From: Saposhnikovia divaricata
Lineage: Eukaryota; Streptophyta; Magnoliopsida; Apiales; Apiaceae
Reading direction: 5' to 3'
DNA length: 64,000 bases
Assembly (NCBI GenBank): GCA_036435485.1
Contig: CM071595.1
Span: forward strand, 229,014,080-229,078,079
A model generated the notes under the pieces. That model saw only the letters and a list, made by a program, of their open reading frames with translations. It searched no databases and had not been told where the DNA came from. The position numbers and the translations under genes are program-made. This document shows, one piece after another, positions 13,066 through 24,656 of the stretch (position 1 is its first letter; every line of letters begins with the position of its first letter).

Positions 13066-14634
13066 TGGAACATGGTCAACTATATTTTCATTTAAATAAA
13101 ACATATATTTTAAAACAAACTTTTGAAAAATTTACCGAACTCAATTTAAAGATATTCTCTATTTGGGAAAAATAGTGGTAAACAACGGCGTTACTAGTAC
13201 CCTCTATTGATCATGAAAGTACACGTAATAAAAATCTAGAGGAGCTGCATCAAGCTACTCCCTCAAAGTAGTTCTTTCATCACACTAAACATTTAAGATA
13301 TGAGCATCACCAGATTTCAAAAATGATAGATAACTAGAACATAAAAGATAATTAATAGACAAAATGATGGATAAGTGGAACATAAAAGATAATTAATAGA
13401 TAAAGTTCCACCATATGGCAGAGTGTTCATATCTGTTTGAGCCTGTTTCTCATCTCGGGGGATTGAATTAACTTCATCTTGATTGCCAATATCAGATCTG
13501 TCATTCGGATTTGAAGAGACTTCTTTCTTTGTGAACTCAGTAGAGCCATCACATGTATTTTTTTTCTTCTGAAACTTCATTGGCATTCTCTCTTGAAGGC
13601 ACAATTGTATTTTCCAGTTTAATCATCTTCCTTCGCACAAACTTTTATGTGCCTTATAAGACCAAGGCACATCAGGTGATCAAGGAATAAAGAATCTACT
13701 TAACAAAGCTTTCTTAAAAGACAAGCTAGCTCTAAGAAATGATAACATAAGCTAGCACATTGCATTTTACATGTACAATACACCTTTATTCATCACAAAG
13801 ATTGCATACTAGAAGTTTAAAAAAACTGGCATATATAATATAGATACAAGAGTACACCAGATTCACTTACAAACTCCTATAAACTACCAAGTTGTACATA
13901 GACACTTGTTCATGGTGCGTCATAAACATAACAAGCAATAAATGATTTACCTAAAAATACTCTTCAGACAAAGGCTCAACTAATAATTCAAGTTGAACGT
14001 CACAGACTAGTTGGATCTGTACCTAAGAACCCTTTTCTTTCTGGATTGTAATATACTACTTTCCATCCTTTGCATTTGATTGACAGTCCAGTTATTTCAA
14101 ACCCACCTACATATTTATATTAGTTAGTCTAATTCCATCACAGATCAACTGAGCACCTGCCTATGGCGTATAGATGACAAGACATTTGGCTACCTTCCAC
14201 TTTTTTTTATTTTTTTATTTATTTTGGAAAAAATCTGACAGTTTCAGGAGGAGGAGTGAAAAATCCCCACATGTACATACACATCTGCAATTTTATTACA
14301 AACATTATTACTGATACTCTAGCAAAGTAGAAGTAATTTATCCGTAGTAATTTATCCATATGTGGAACAAATGATTTTTTATATGTAATGTTGTAACTCT
14401 GATTTGTATAAAAACATAGAAAGCCTTAATGGTGTACTCCATTACAGAGCAAACATTGAACTCCATCATAAGAAAAAACTATACTACTTCTCCAAATTGT
14501 TTCATAAATTATTCAGTGTCCTATTTCTGTGTAAAACTAACCTCTATAGGATGCTAGTAAGTTATTTGCCTAAAAAATTGTATTAACCAACAATGTACAT
14601 ACAAAGAATAAGGTAAAAAACCCAAAAGATTGGA
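13066..14634. other. Unassigned region
   Basis: No confident gene. A minus frame at 13317-13604 (95 codons from a non-ATG start) is hydrophilic, with no domain I recognise, and could be an exon remnant. The rest is AT-rich with poly-T tracts near 14200. Confidence 0.4.
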
Positions 14635-15061
14635 CTAACCTTCCATAGGTCTCTTACCTCGAGGGTTTACTAATCCAGAAGAACTTGTGAGAGCTGGTTT
14701 TCTAGCCGTTACAATTGCAGTAGCGCTAGTAGTAGGAATAGCAGATAGTGAGGCAATTCTCAAATTTGTGGTTGGACCGAAAGACTAGAACTAGCTCCGG
14801 CTGTGAAAGATGAAGGATGGTGCCTGCGAGATCTTCTATAAGTTGTACCAACATATACTGTTTTGTTGGCTCTTCAAGGGTTATTGGCTTCTATGAAAGC
14901 ACTACAACTACCCGACGCATGGTGGGGCGTAAGTGAGGATCAGACTGTGTGCATAACAATCCGACTTTTATGCACAATGCTACATGTGCAGGAACCACTG
15001 ATAAAGCCAATGTTGTGTCCACAACCCCTAGAGTTCTATCCAACTTGTAAAGTTTGTATGC
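14635..15061 (-). pseudogene. Receptor-like kinase last-exon fragment (cysteine-rich RLK type)
   Basis: The minus strand shows an intron acceptor ttgttgcag before 15061. It is followed by a frame beginning AYKLYKLDRTLGVVD and containing GLLCTQSDPHLRPTMRRVVV. This is the subdomain X-XI signature of plant receptor-like kinases, including the invariant arginine of subdomain XI. Right after VVVVLS a TAG replaces the usual lysine codon. The Ser/Thr-rich tail then continues through at least one frame change, including RRHHPSSFTAGASSSL and, in another frame, VNPRGKRPMEG, ending at a TAG at 14635-14637. DUF26-type kinases often end with such a tail. I do not find the upstream kinase exons, so it is a broken gene fragment. 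The subfamily is less certain than the kinase assignment. Confidence 0.75.
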
Positions 15062-15689
15062 CTGCAACAAAAATTTCATAACAAGCACTATGTGAGAGGT
15101 GAGTGAGGTGTGTTGTTTCAATTTTCATATGGCACAACCGTATTCAGTTTATGATGTGCTCATGTAAGTCTTGCTCTACTTCTAGTGTTGGTACATGATT
15201 TCTTCGTCATCACTACTATCTTTTAAACTCAGTCTAGCACCAAGAAATTCTGTAAAAACTAAATATTATACATAACTTGGGACCTTGCCTAATTGACAGG
15301 TTACGCTTTTATTGGTGTGGTAGGACATACTGTCTACATCAGAAAGCCAAGAATCAACTGGAAATCTGGAATACTTACATTCTGCATTCAATACTCATAA
15401 ACATTAGTAATTCTGACTTTACTTCCAATTCTATATACTTTTACAATTTGAAGCTATCTAAGATTTTCATCAAAATGAACTAATGATTTAATGAAACTAG
15501 AAAGGGGAACTCACTTTCTCTTTTCCTTCTATCCTCATATTTTAATCACAATTCAAAATGAGCTAATGCGTTCCGCACACAATCAACGAACAGCTGAAAA
15601 TTTTCTATTATGGAGTAAAAGTAATAACAAGCATGACACAATTCAATGTCGACCTGAACAGTTCAGACTAAGTTTCTGTGTCATATGAA
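15062..15689. other. Unassigned region upstream of the kinase fragment
   Basis: It starts with the intron that precedes the fragment's acceptor. I could not read further kinase exons here, and there are no other repeats or terminal structures. Confidence 0.4.
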
Positions 15690-16200
15690 AATTTCAATGT
15701 AACAAAATTTCAATGTAACAGAATTTGGTTCGATTACAGAACCACAATTTATATGTATTTATTTACTGCCTATTTATAGAAGCACAACTTCATAATTTTT
15801 TGTTCTATTACATAACCTTAATTTTAAAACAATAATGACCATTAAAATAAATTCAAACATGCTTTTACTCTGGAACAACAATGCAACAAAATTTGATTCT
15901 ATTACAGAACCACAATTTATACGTATTTATTTAATGCCTATTTATAGAAGCACAACTTCACAAAATCTGGTTCTATTACAGAACCTTAATTTTAAAACAA
16001 AAATAAGCATTAAATAAATTCAAACATGCTTCTAGTCTAGAACAACAACGTAACAAAATTCGGTTCTACTACAGAACCATAATTTATACCTAATAATTTA
16101 ATGTCTATTTTTAGAAGCACGAGTTCACAAATTTTGATTCTATTACAGAACCTTAATTTAAAAAGTATAAATAGAATCAGATCTACGAAATTGATTCTAT
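15690..16200. repeat. Tandem repeat (~180 bp) built on ggttctattacagaacc
   Basis: About two and a half units of 165-190 bp. Each contains an acaatttatatgtatttatt-like block, a tatttatagaagcacaactt block and ttaaaacaa...attcaaacatgctt. Within each unit the quasi-palindrome gattctattacagaacc occurs about twice, near 15728, 15800, 15893, 15966, 16060 and 16135. In the best copy ggttct and agaacc are perfect inverted arms around attac. Confidence 0.85.
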
Positions 16201-17422
16201 CTTAGTAACACATATGCATGTAGAATCAGATCTAAGCAAATCGAAATCGTAGAAAATTAATATGAATAAACATATACACATAAACAAGCTCACGATAATC
16301 AAAAAATTGATGAAAAACAAATCGAAATCAGAGAATCGATGTTGATTATTACCTTTCCCAATATTTTCTGATCGATTGATGCTTGCGATAATCTCTCCTC
16401 TCTGGTTGTCTCTCTCTCGCGCTTTCTCTCTCTCCCTCTCTGTCTTGTATTGACTGTATTGCATGTATTATGTGTGTATAACTGTTGTACTAATTTTGAT
16501 TTTTAATTGTTTTATTTAACTAAATCACAGCCGTTAGTTGATTATTGATTAGATTATGGGTTTCCATGGTCTCTCTAGAGTGGGACTCTAACTTGATATA
16601 TTCAAAACGAATTCTCCTTCTCCACAATATGTGTATTTATACAATTAAATTTTACTAATTCTCCTTATCCAATGTGTATTTATACGATTAAATTTTATTT
16701 TTTGATATGATAGGACACATACATATAAAAATGTAAAACTGAGCCTAGTTTGGATTACTTTTTTCCACCCACCATATCCATAAAATATATTGACTTTTAA
16801 GAGATAACGGAACATGCTTCAAAAAAAAAAAGAGAGATATCGGAACATTTTTTTGTAAATGATCCTAAACGTACTTAATAACATAATTTTTTCTATATCT
16901 TTATTTTGTTAAATATCAATAAAATACTAATCAGTTTTCAAAATATGCGTATCAAAAAAAAATATTAATGGCGTAAGCATTTTTTTATAAATTCCCATGG
17001 CTATCATCATGTTCAAAGGAAAAACATTTACATTTTTGAAAAAGTCAATTTTTTAAAAAAAATGTAAATAAATATTAAAAATTGTGAAACCCTTACGTTC
17101 AACCGTATGAGTAACTTAATTATTAATCAAAAAAAATTATTTACATAACTTATCATTACTTAAATTTGATAAATTTTATATTATATTAAATATTATATAA
17201 GAGAAAAATGGCACCTCAGGCCACTTACTTGAGGTTATGTTGTTTTCTAACACAAATAATGAATGATATTTTTTTAATAATAAAATCAACCCTCTTGTAT
17301 TTACAAAAACAACCAACTTGTAATGTATTATATTTTAATTTCAGGCTATAACCCTGAGGATTTCCTCAAGCCGAGGATACTCTATCTTATCACAATAATT
17401 CTATGGAAATATTAGTCACATA
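16201..17422. other. Unassigned AT-rich region
   Basis: It includes a CT-rich stretch (about 16390-16440) resembling a plant 5' leader on the minus strand, but no gene follows it in either direction. No coding frame is supported. Confidence 0.4.
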
Positions 17423-18926
17423 CTAGCTTATAATTAGGGTTGGGCATTGGGGTACTTCGGGGTCCGGGAGTGCTATCCCCGTCCCCATTCCCGAATTCAA
17501 ATACAATTTCTGTTCCTGGCCCGATTCCCGTCGGGGATTATTTTTTATTTCCCGTTCCCTGCCCCGTCGGGGATCCCCATAGGGAATCGGGGAATTTCAT
17601 TTAAAACAAAAAATAATATTTTAAATAATTTTAAACACTAACTATAGTTTGAAATAATTTTTTGTTGTGATATATAGTGAAATTAGCAACTATAACTAGA
17701 GTGGATGTTAAGTTACAACGTCTTTTCATCACCATTAATCTCATAATAAGTATATCTTCATATTCACATGCATATATGTTACCTCTTAATTTTTTTTTTT
17801 TGAAATCTAAACATTACAAAGCAGTAGCTCATATGCACTAAATTAAGATTAAAAAAACTTTTACTTAAATAAACAATTATAAATAACATGGAAATGAAGT
17901 TATTTAACTACTAGAAAGATAAACATTTAAGATTAAAATATCATTTTATTTCCAATATAAAGTATTGGAAATTCGTATTTTTTTTTTAAGCAAAAAAAAT
18001 ATAAAGTATTGGAAATTCGTATATATTAATATATGATTATTAATATATATAATTATATATATTATAATGTGGAGACATCGAGTCGGGGATTGAAAATCGG
18101 GGCGAGAGTCGGGAATCGGGTCGGGGAGACATAGAATCCCAGCCCCGGCTCGCTCCCCGGTTTTTTTTGAAAAATTTCCTTGCTCCCCGACCCGTACCCG
18201 AAAAAATCTCCGATTCCCTGTCCCGTTCGGTGCGGGGATCGGATCGGGATCGGGCGGATCGGGGTGAATGCCCATCCCTACTTATAACCCGTGCGTTGCA
18301 GGGCTCCTTTTTTAATATTTATAATTAAATTAATTTTTTTAATTTTATATGTTATTAATTTACATATTAAATTATTGTTAAAAAGTTGATATATATAAGA
18401 TTTTACACATTCGATTTAATATTTGTACTCTATTGAATTATTAAAATTTGATTTGGATGATTTTACAGTTTACGTGAAAATAACAAAATAATCTTTAATT
18501 TAGTGATGATTTAACAATTATTTTGTAATTAAACCTAAGCAAAAATTGACGATTTTTTACATTGAAAATTTTCTTTGATTTATGAATTTTAATTACAATT
18601 CATTTTGATTATCAAAATACCCTTTCAATTATTTGAAGATAGTTCTACTAACAATAAAATACAATTTTAATAATAAGTATAAGACAAATTTTGTCCAAAT
18701 TAGTAGTCTAGTCCTCCGTACGACAAAGATTTTAAAATAAATAGATGAAAACCGCTGTATCTAGTACTAAAAAAAAATGTATATTTTAATATGTTATAAA
18801 TTAAAAAGTATATTTATATTGAAATACGAAAATATATATGTCAATGATTTAAATCATGTATAATTAGGTTTTTTTTACATTGAATAACATTATAAATGTA
18901 GGACTTTTACATTGAATAGGATTAAT
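17423..18926 (-). mobile_element. 3' part of a Helitron, minus orientation, interrupted
   Basis: With the hAT insertion removed, the plus strand reads A|ctagcttataacccgtg followed by cgttgcagggc. On the minus strand this is a short GC hairpin followed by ggttataagCTAG|T, the usual 3' end of a plant Helitron inserted between A and T. The interior (18289-18926) is AT-rich and non-coding. No 5' TC end is found; the sequence is cut by family R copy C at 18927. Confidence 0.55.
17435..18280. mobile_element. Non-autonomous hAT-type element with GC-rich ends
   Basis: An 846-bp insertion with inverted ends tagggttgggcatt / aatgcccatccctа-type (tagggatgggcattc on the other strand). It is flanked by 8-bp duplications cttataat and cttataac that differ at one base. 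An 8-bp duplication and a TAGGG-type end fit hAT elements. Both subterminal regions are packed with tcgggga and tccccg motifs in both orientations, a pattern known as transposase-binding clusters in hAT elements. There is no transposase frame. The insertion lies in the terminal stem region of a Helitron. Confidence 0.85.
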
Positions 18927-19865
18927 TGTAATAATCCAAATTTTTGTACTTGAGAAAAATTTTCATTCGAGGGATGAATAGTAATTTGGATGGATGAATA
19001 GTGAAATTATGGATGAATAGTGATTTTTGAGGATTAAGAAATTTTTAATGTCACCCTATGTACGATATAGGAAGTGGATATTTCAAAATTATATTAGTAA
19101 TCTACGAGGTAAATAAGTGTATGTAAACACGATCGGAATTCAGAAAATTCGAAGTTTATTTTTATGGAATATTTGACCGGGCAGGGAAGAGCATTTCAAT
19201 GCGACCAAGACAAGAGATTTATTTAAATTGAGGATTTGAGGGTTTTATGTTTTATTATTTTATTAAAGGTGATTTAAGGATTTAGAGCGAAAACCCCTGA
19301 GTTAGTATAACGAACGTTCTAAGAATCGCTAGAACTTTATTACGAGATTAAGCGATTAAGCAAACGAATTATGGAATTTGGATTGAGTTCATAATGAGAT
19401 TAAATATCCTACATGATCATCAAGAGAATTATATCAAGTGGATTAAAAGATTTAATTCAAGGATTAAAACAAAAGAATTTAGGATTTAAGTTATTTAAAT
19501 AACTTAAATCAAATCCAAAACATAACAAATATCAACCAAGCTTCTTAAACACACCTTGCACAAGAACCAAGGAATTGAGCACAGCCATAACAACTGATAA
19601 TATCAAGATATTATCATCAAAAGTAGAGTTGACAAGTTAAGATTGGAGGGAGAGAAAGAAAAGAGCAAGAACACCACCATTCCACAAAATTGCCAAGCAG
19701 AAACCCACCTTAAAGAAAAATTCATATCTCCACTTCTATCCTTTCATAAATCACCAAATTTGAACCATAGCTTCCTCATTGTATGGAGAACACATGTTTA
19801 AAATTTCATGGCCAACAAAGGAGTGTAGCCTAGTCAAATCTCTCCTCCAAGTTAGAGAACCAAAA

Positions 19866-19870
19866 CTGTC
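19866..19870. repeat. Target duplication ctgtc, left copy of the Athila-like element
   Basis: ctgtc directly precedes the TG of the left LTR and is repeated at 31646-31650 directly after the CA of the right LTR. Confidence 0.95.
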
Positions 19871-21279
19871 TGTTACGACCAACTCAACACGCAAGTGCAC
19901 GTGATCTCAAGTAATACAGATAGCAAATAAGGTTCGTTCCTACAGGGACTCGTTGTATTGTCTAGCTAATTCACTCACCAATGTATGATTATTTTCCGAT
20001 GCTAAAACAAATAATAAAGTGGATTGTTGTTATCACTAAAATTTATCTAAGAATTATAACTAATTATCAACTGCTTGAACTGAGATTTAGTTCGAATTAC
20101 TTATGCAAATAAAACATGGGAATTTAGTTTCTTTAAACAATCCATCTATAGTCTCCAAATCCCTAGCCTTATTCATGTGATTTATTAACACCTGATCGAA
20201 CACACAAAACTGATATAAGCCAACTTCCGTTACACAAATACCATCCTAAACAATATCCACAATAAAGATAGAAATCATTTAGTCTTCCGATTATGCCGAG
20301 TCTTCATATGTCTATAAAGAATAAAACATAATGGTTGAGGTGCAAGCATTCAATTGATCACATAGTCGTCATAAAACGATTAGAGTTACGACACTAATTA
20401 CGAATGATATTATCACGCATAAACCTACGCTAACATGGCAAGTTCTAAACTCTTATTTCCACTTTCGCTTCAACAAGAATTAACACACAATTACAGGAGT
20501 TAGCTACTCTCCTATAACGAATTAAAATCAACCATGATAGGATATCACATCAATCACACTATAGGCATCGAGAAGATTCAACACATAAAATTCATGAATA
20601 AATCCACTAAACCCCCATGACAACGAATTAGTTCATGATCGAATTAATCATCATCATGGGTTCCAATGAAAACATGATAGAAAGAAATGAATAATGACTG
20701 AGATAAATATCAAAGGTTTTAAAGAATACACCAAGGTTAAGCATCCACAACTAGGAAGAATACAAGAATAAATTGGGAACTATCTTCTTCCTTCCTTCTT
20801 TGTGCTAAAAAAAACTACGTACATAAAACAAGCTGTCCTCTTTTTCTAGGGTTTTCTTTACTTCCTTTATATAGGCCTCCAGGTGCTAGTACATAGAAGA
20901 AATGTTTTTTTTTTATTTTATTTAATTCACCCAAAACAAATCAGGAACCGGGTCAGACGAGACGGCGACTCGGCGCCGGCTTCAAGCACAAAATCAGCGA
21001 TGCGGCGCCAGGACCTCCACCACGGCGATGCGGCGCCATCCTCCAGTACAATTGCGGCGACGCGGCGCCGAGCCTACTGACCAGCAACTTCAATTTTTTT
21101 CTTTTCTTTAATATAACTCCGTTTTGCACTTCGATTGCTACGCTTCGTTCCTCTAACACCTGTGATTGATATCCCTGCACAATACCCTTAAAAGAGATCA
21201 AAAACACCACAACTCAAGTACAATCCATCGTTTTAAGCTAAATGGAAACGTTCTAAGTAGATAAAATACCCACTTATCA
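19871..21279 (-). repeat. 3' LTR of the Athila-like element
   Basis: On the plus strand it runs from tgttacgaccaactcaac to acccacttatca. It is nearly identical to 30243-31645. It contains ctttatatagg at about 20865-20875, a TATA box read on the minus strand, and four GC-rich units upstream of it (20963-21069). Confidence 0.95.
20963..21069 (-). repeat. Four GC-rich 15-bp units in the 3' LTR U3
   Basis: Units of the form cggcga(c/t)gcggcgcc lie at 20963-20977, 20995-21009, 21023-21037 and 21055-21069, with start-to-start spacing 32, 28 and 32 bp. On the coding strand they lie about 90-200 bp upstream of the TATA box. Spacers are not conserved in sequence. Confidence 0.9.
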
Positions 21280-21292
21280 CACCCCCAAACTT
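21280..21292 (-). other. Polypurine tract of the Athila-like element
   Basis: On the minus strand aagtttgggggtg abuts the TG of the 3' LTR, the position where plus-strand DNA synthesis is primed. Confidence 0.9.
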
Positions 21293-22734
21293 AAACCGAT
21301 GCTTGTCCTCAAGCATAACAAACAAAATATTTACAACTACCTAGTACCACTTCCGTAGGTGATCACGGTTGCACTTAGCATATGCAACAAGCCCTTTAAA
21401 CCCCTAGGCAGCCCTAGTGGACGAGTAAGGTCTCGTGAGGGCCTATAGTGAATGTACCCACAAAATCCATCTAATAATGCAACTAACAATGCAACTAACT
21501 ACATGAATGCAACTATATGAAAATGCAACAATCCCCTTTAAACTGACCAAAACCAACTAGCAACCAGCTGCCTCAAAGAATGCAACTAAATCCGAATAGA
21601 GCTCGACTAAGCCCCCGTATACTAACAATACATGAACAGAAACGTATGTGTGTGCAATGCTCGTCAGAAATGCTCCCAACACTAGGTCAAAAACCATACC
21701 TATCTTTGCCAAGACAATCACAGGTTTATAAACAGAATAGACTGTAGACACTTCATAACCTAGGAACACCACCATCCTTATTCAAGTTAACCAAGAATTC
21801 ATGCTTTATTACTACGACACTAAATACTATATACACTACGCATGCTTATTTAACCGTGCAATGAGTGAGACCCCAAAAGGCTTATACAATAATACCCATG
21901 TAGCGAGTGTTAGGTCAGTGGATCCCAGACTATAAAAGCCTTAGGTCACTAGGACTAAGTCCCCTCAGACTTAATTACTCGAGTATTAAAGAGCTCACTC
22001 GTGGTTAATTTTGCATTTAAACTATTTACATGACTCTTTTTTTCCCTTTTTTTTCATTTTTTTTTCTCTTTTTTTTTTCATGTATGCAATCTGGAACGAG
22101 AATTCTCAATTCCAACCCTAGACTACTCATATAAAAATGAGCCGGCTACTAGCCAATTGACGCCTAGCCATTATTGACCAAAATTAACACTAGCATGAAA
22201 TCCTTGGTGTCCCCCAAACTTAGACTTTATTGCTCCTATGCCATCAAGGGAATAACGAAAATTCTAATTATAATCAAGTGATTAAGTCTCAAACATCTAA
22301 TCAGGCATGACCCTAACCTAGCCCAAAAGCACCTAATGAGACTAGTGAAAAGATTCTGTTTCCGTAACATGCAAGTCAATTCCATGGAAACTATAAATCA
22401 ACCCTCTATTCATCATTACCACACCCAATTAGACATCTATCTACCAATCAGAATTAGCTCGTTCTAAGGGATCATGAAAAATGCATGCTATGCAATGCAA
22501 ATGCAACTATATGAACATAAATATCACAATAAACAGAATGTCCTATATGGCATACATAAAAACAAAACAAAAACACTCTACACTAACATGCCATTATGCT
22601 CCATTATGCTCCTAACATGACATGCAACACATCTATTATACAACTAATACAAATGCACCTTTAATCCCCACCCCCAAACTGAAAAGTTGCAATGTCCACA
22701 TTGAAGGTAAGAATCAAAAGAGTGCAAGGCATAC
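21293..22734 (-). other. Non-coding 3' region of the Athila-like element
   Basis: About 1.4 kb between the extra ORF and the polypurine tract, with poly-T and poly-C stretches and scattered tgcaatgcaaatgcaact blocks. No supported gene. Long 3' untranslated regions are usual in Athila elements. Confidence 0.6.
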
Positions 22735-23922
22735 CTACTCGTCGTCCGAAGCACTCCCATCGGGAGTGTCCGGTGGCGGATAGACAGCGCCAGCTCCTGC
22801 TCCAAACGGCGGAAAAGTCACGTCCACTCCACTAGCACGGAAAGCCGTGCTCAAAGCCTGTGCAAACTGACTAAAATCTGCTGCAAAACCCACCTGCATA
22901 TCGTGCACTGCGTCAATACGCCTCATCATACGCCTATACTGCCTCTGATCAACAAAATCTCTAGGCTCCTCGTGCTGCTGCTCCTCCGGCTGCTCCTCCG
23001 GCTGCTCCTCCGGCACTACATACCCAAGGCCCCAATCATCGGCCGCACCACCAGCCCACACAGCCAGCCGCTCTATACTCTGATGATCTAGCACTGCCTG
23101 TGGCTGCTGCACCGCCTCCGCCTCTGACCAAACAGCACCATGAAAACTAGCCAACCTAGCAATGACCGAACCATAAGGCATCGCCGCAGTAGAACTCCCT
23201 TGCATGAACCGTAAAATACCCTGATGGATCAAACTAGCCACATCCACGAATTCTCTACTGCATATAGCATACAACAGAATAGCCCGCTCAACCGTCACCT
23301 CACTCGAATGCCTAGTAGGGATGAGGTTGGCACAGATGAACGAGTGCCAAGTACGCCCATATTGATTCAAGGCCTTCGATACAAACGTAGTGGGCTCATT
23401 AGTGCCCCTACTCAACTTCCATTCAGTACCTGGAACACATAACTGCTGAATAATCATCTGAAGATCCACACCATCACGAGTCTTCCCCGACCAATCCTCT
23501 CGAGCCTTATCAATACCCGGAAGCTCGAGAACACGACGAATAGCCCGCGGCCGATAATCCACACGAACTCCACGAACCCGGCTAATACCATTCTTGTCCA
23601 CACTAGCATTCGCATAGAACTCGCGAACCACAGTCATCGGAACAGGTTCCGGAATCTCACAAACGCGCTCCCAACCTCTCTCTTGAATATTCTCCAACAT
23701 ACTCCCATCATCTATAGTAGGCAAAAGACCCCTCTCACGGGCAATAGGACACTCCAACAATTCAATATACCTCTCGCGAGCCTCATTAGAGATAAATTGA
23801 GGCCCACCATTGCCACCCCCAAAAGCAGATGGAGAAGAAGAAGGAGGATTTCTACCACCACCCGCACTTCCACTAGCACCCTCACCGCCACCAATTACCA
23901 CCCTTTGTCGCTTGGATGCCAT
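22735..23922 (-). CDS. ORF3 of the Athila-like element (putative plant transposon protein)
   Basis: A 395-residue protein encoded after integrase, where Athila elements keep an envelope-like or other extra ORF. It starts MASKRQRVVIGGG, followed by a Gly/Ser/Pro-rich tail to about residue 40. A globular part opens with FISNEARERYIELLE and includes VREFYANASVDKNGISRVRG and YGRTWHSFICANLIPTRHS. This matches my memory of the plant-specific domain Pfam calls a putative plant transposon protein (Transposase_32). A Glu/Gln-Pro repeat (PEEQPEEQPEEQ) and an acidic end (SDDE) follow. I see no signal peptide or membrane segment, so an envelope role is not supported. The frame is intact, in keeping with a recent insertion. 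Function is unknown. Confidence 0.75.
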   Translation of the reverse strand: MASKRQRVVIGGGEGASGSAGGGRNPPSSSPSAFGGGNGGPQFISNEARERYIELLECPIARERGLLPTIDDGSMLENIQERGWERVCEIPEPVPMTVVREFYANASVDKNGISRVRGVRVDYRPRAIRRVLELPGIDKAREDWSGKTRDGVDLQMIIQQLCVPGTEWKLSRGTNEPTTFVSKALNQYGRTWHSFICANLIPTRHSSEVTVERAILLYAICSREFVDVASLIHQGILRFMQGSSTAAMPYGSVIARLASFHGAVWSEAEAVQQPQAVLDHQSIERLAVWAGGAADDWGLGYVVPEEQPEEQPEEQQHEEPRDFVDQRQYRRMMRRIDAVHDMQVGFAADFSQFAQALSTAFRASGVDVTFPPFGAGAGAVYPPPDTPDGSASDDE

Positions 23923-24087
23923 TGAATTGAATGGAGGATGTATTTAGAGTGTTATAGGGTTTGAGATTTGTAAGGAATGTGTATGTATAGGTGGAGGTGT
24001 ATAAGTGTATATATAGGAGAAATTTAGGGTTAGGGATGTGGATAAGAGATAGGTTAAGGTTAATGGGGTTGGGATTGGGTATATATA

Positions 24088-24388
24088 CTCCCTCCGTCCC
24101 ATTTTATGTGAACCTCTTTCCTTTTTGGGACGTCCCAAAAAGAATGAACATAATATACTTACTATTTTTGAACACTACTTTTCACTATTACACCCATTAC
24201 TTCTCCACTTTTTTATTAAATAAACATTATTACACCCACTATTTTTCTCCACTATCTCAAATCTATTATTAAATATTGATAGGTCCCACCACTTTACCCA
24301 CTTTTCAACTAACTTTACACTTTTTCTACAACCTTTTCTTAATCTCCGTGAAAGTCAAACTAGTTCATTCAAAATGGGACGGAGGTAG
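24088..24388. mobile_element. Stowaway-type MITE
   Basis: A 301-bp element with ends ctccctccgtccc and gggacggaggtag (12 of 13 positions inverted-repeat matched), flanked by TA at 24086-24087 and 24389-24390. These are the Tc1/mariner-related Stowaway hallmarks. Inverted similarity extends inward (cccattttatgtgaac / gttcattcaaaatggg). It encodes nothing. Confidence 0.95.
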
Positions 24389-24460
24389 TATATAACAACA
24401 ATTACAACATCAATTTCTTTTTTTTTTTTTCGGCAGGGACTTTTCTTTCGGCAGAGACTT

Positions 24461-24507
24461 CGGCGACGCGGCGCCAGGTTTACACTGGGGAACGGCGACG
24501 CGGCGCC
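24461..24507 (-). repeat. Two GC-rich 15-bp units in the pol-ORF3 spacer
   Basis: cggcgacgcggcgcc occurs at 24461-24475 and 24493-24507. Start-to-start spacing is exactly 32 bp, as in the LTR, but the 17-base spacer differs. Confidence 0.9.
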
Positions 24508-24524
24508 TTGCTCACTGTTGAAAA

Positions 24525-24558
<34 letters not shown>

Positions 24559-24656
24559 AGTAACTCCTGAGTCTGAACAAAACAACTACCTACCAAGTGG
24601 GTTGCCTCCCACAAAGCGCTCTTTTTACGTCATTAGCTTGACGTAGCTTCATTTCC

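Larger units (their letters stand above)
23923..24656 (-). other. Spacer between pol and ORF3
   Basis: Non-coding, holding the Stowaway MITE (24088-24388), two GC-rich 15-bp units (24461-24507) and a run of about 25 T (about 24534-24559). Confidence 0.7.

Noticed and set aside
13317..13604. 95-codon minus frame as a gene
   Set aside because: Hydrophilic, no ATG at the frame start and no domain. Kept only as a note in the spacer.
20963..21069. CRISPR-like reading of the GC units and 17-base spacers
   Set aside because: Units are short and quasi-palindromic, are shared by both LTRs, and lie in a retrotransposon. The likeness to repeat-spacer spacing is superficial.
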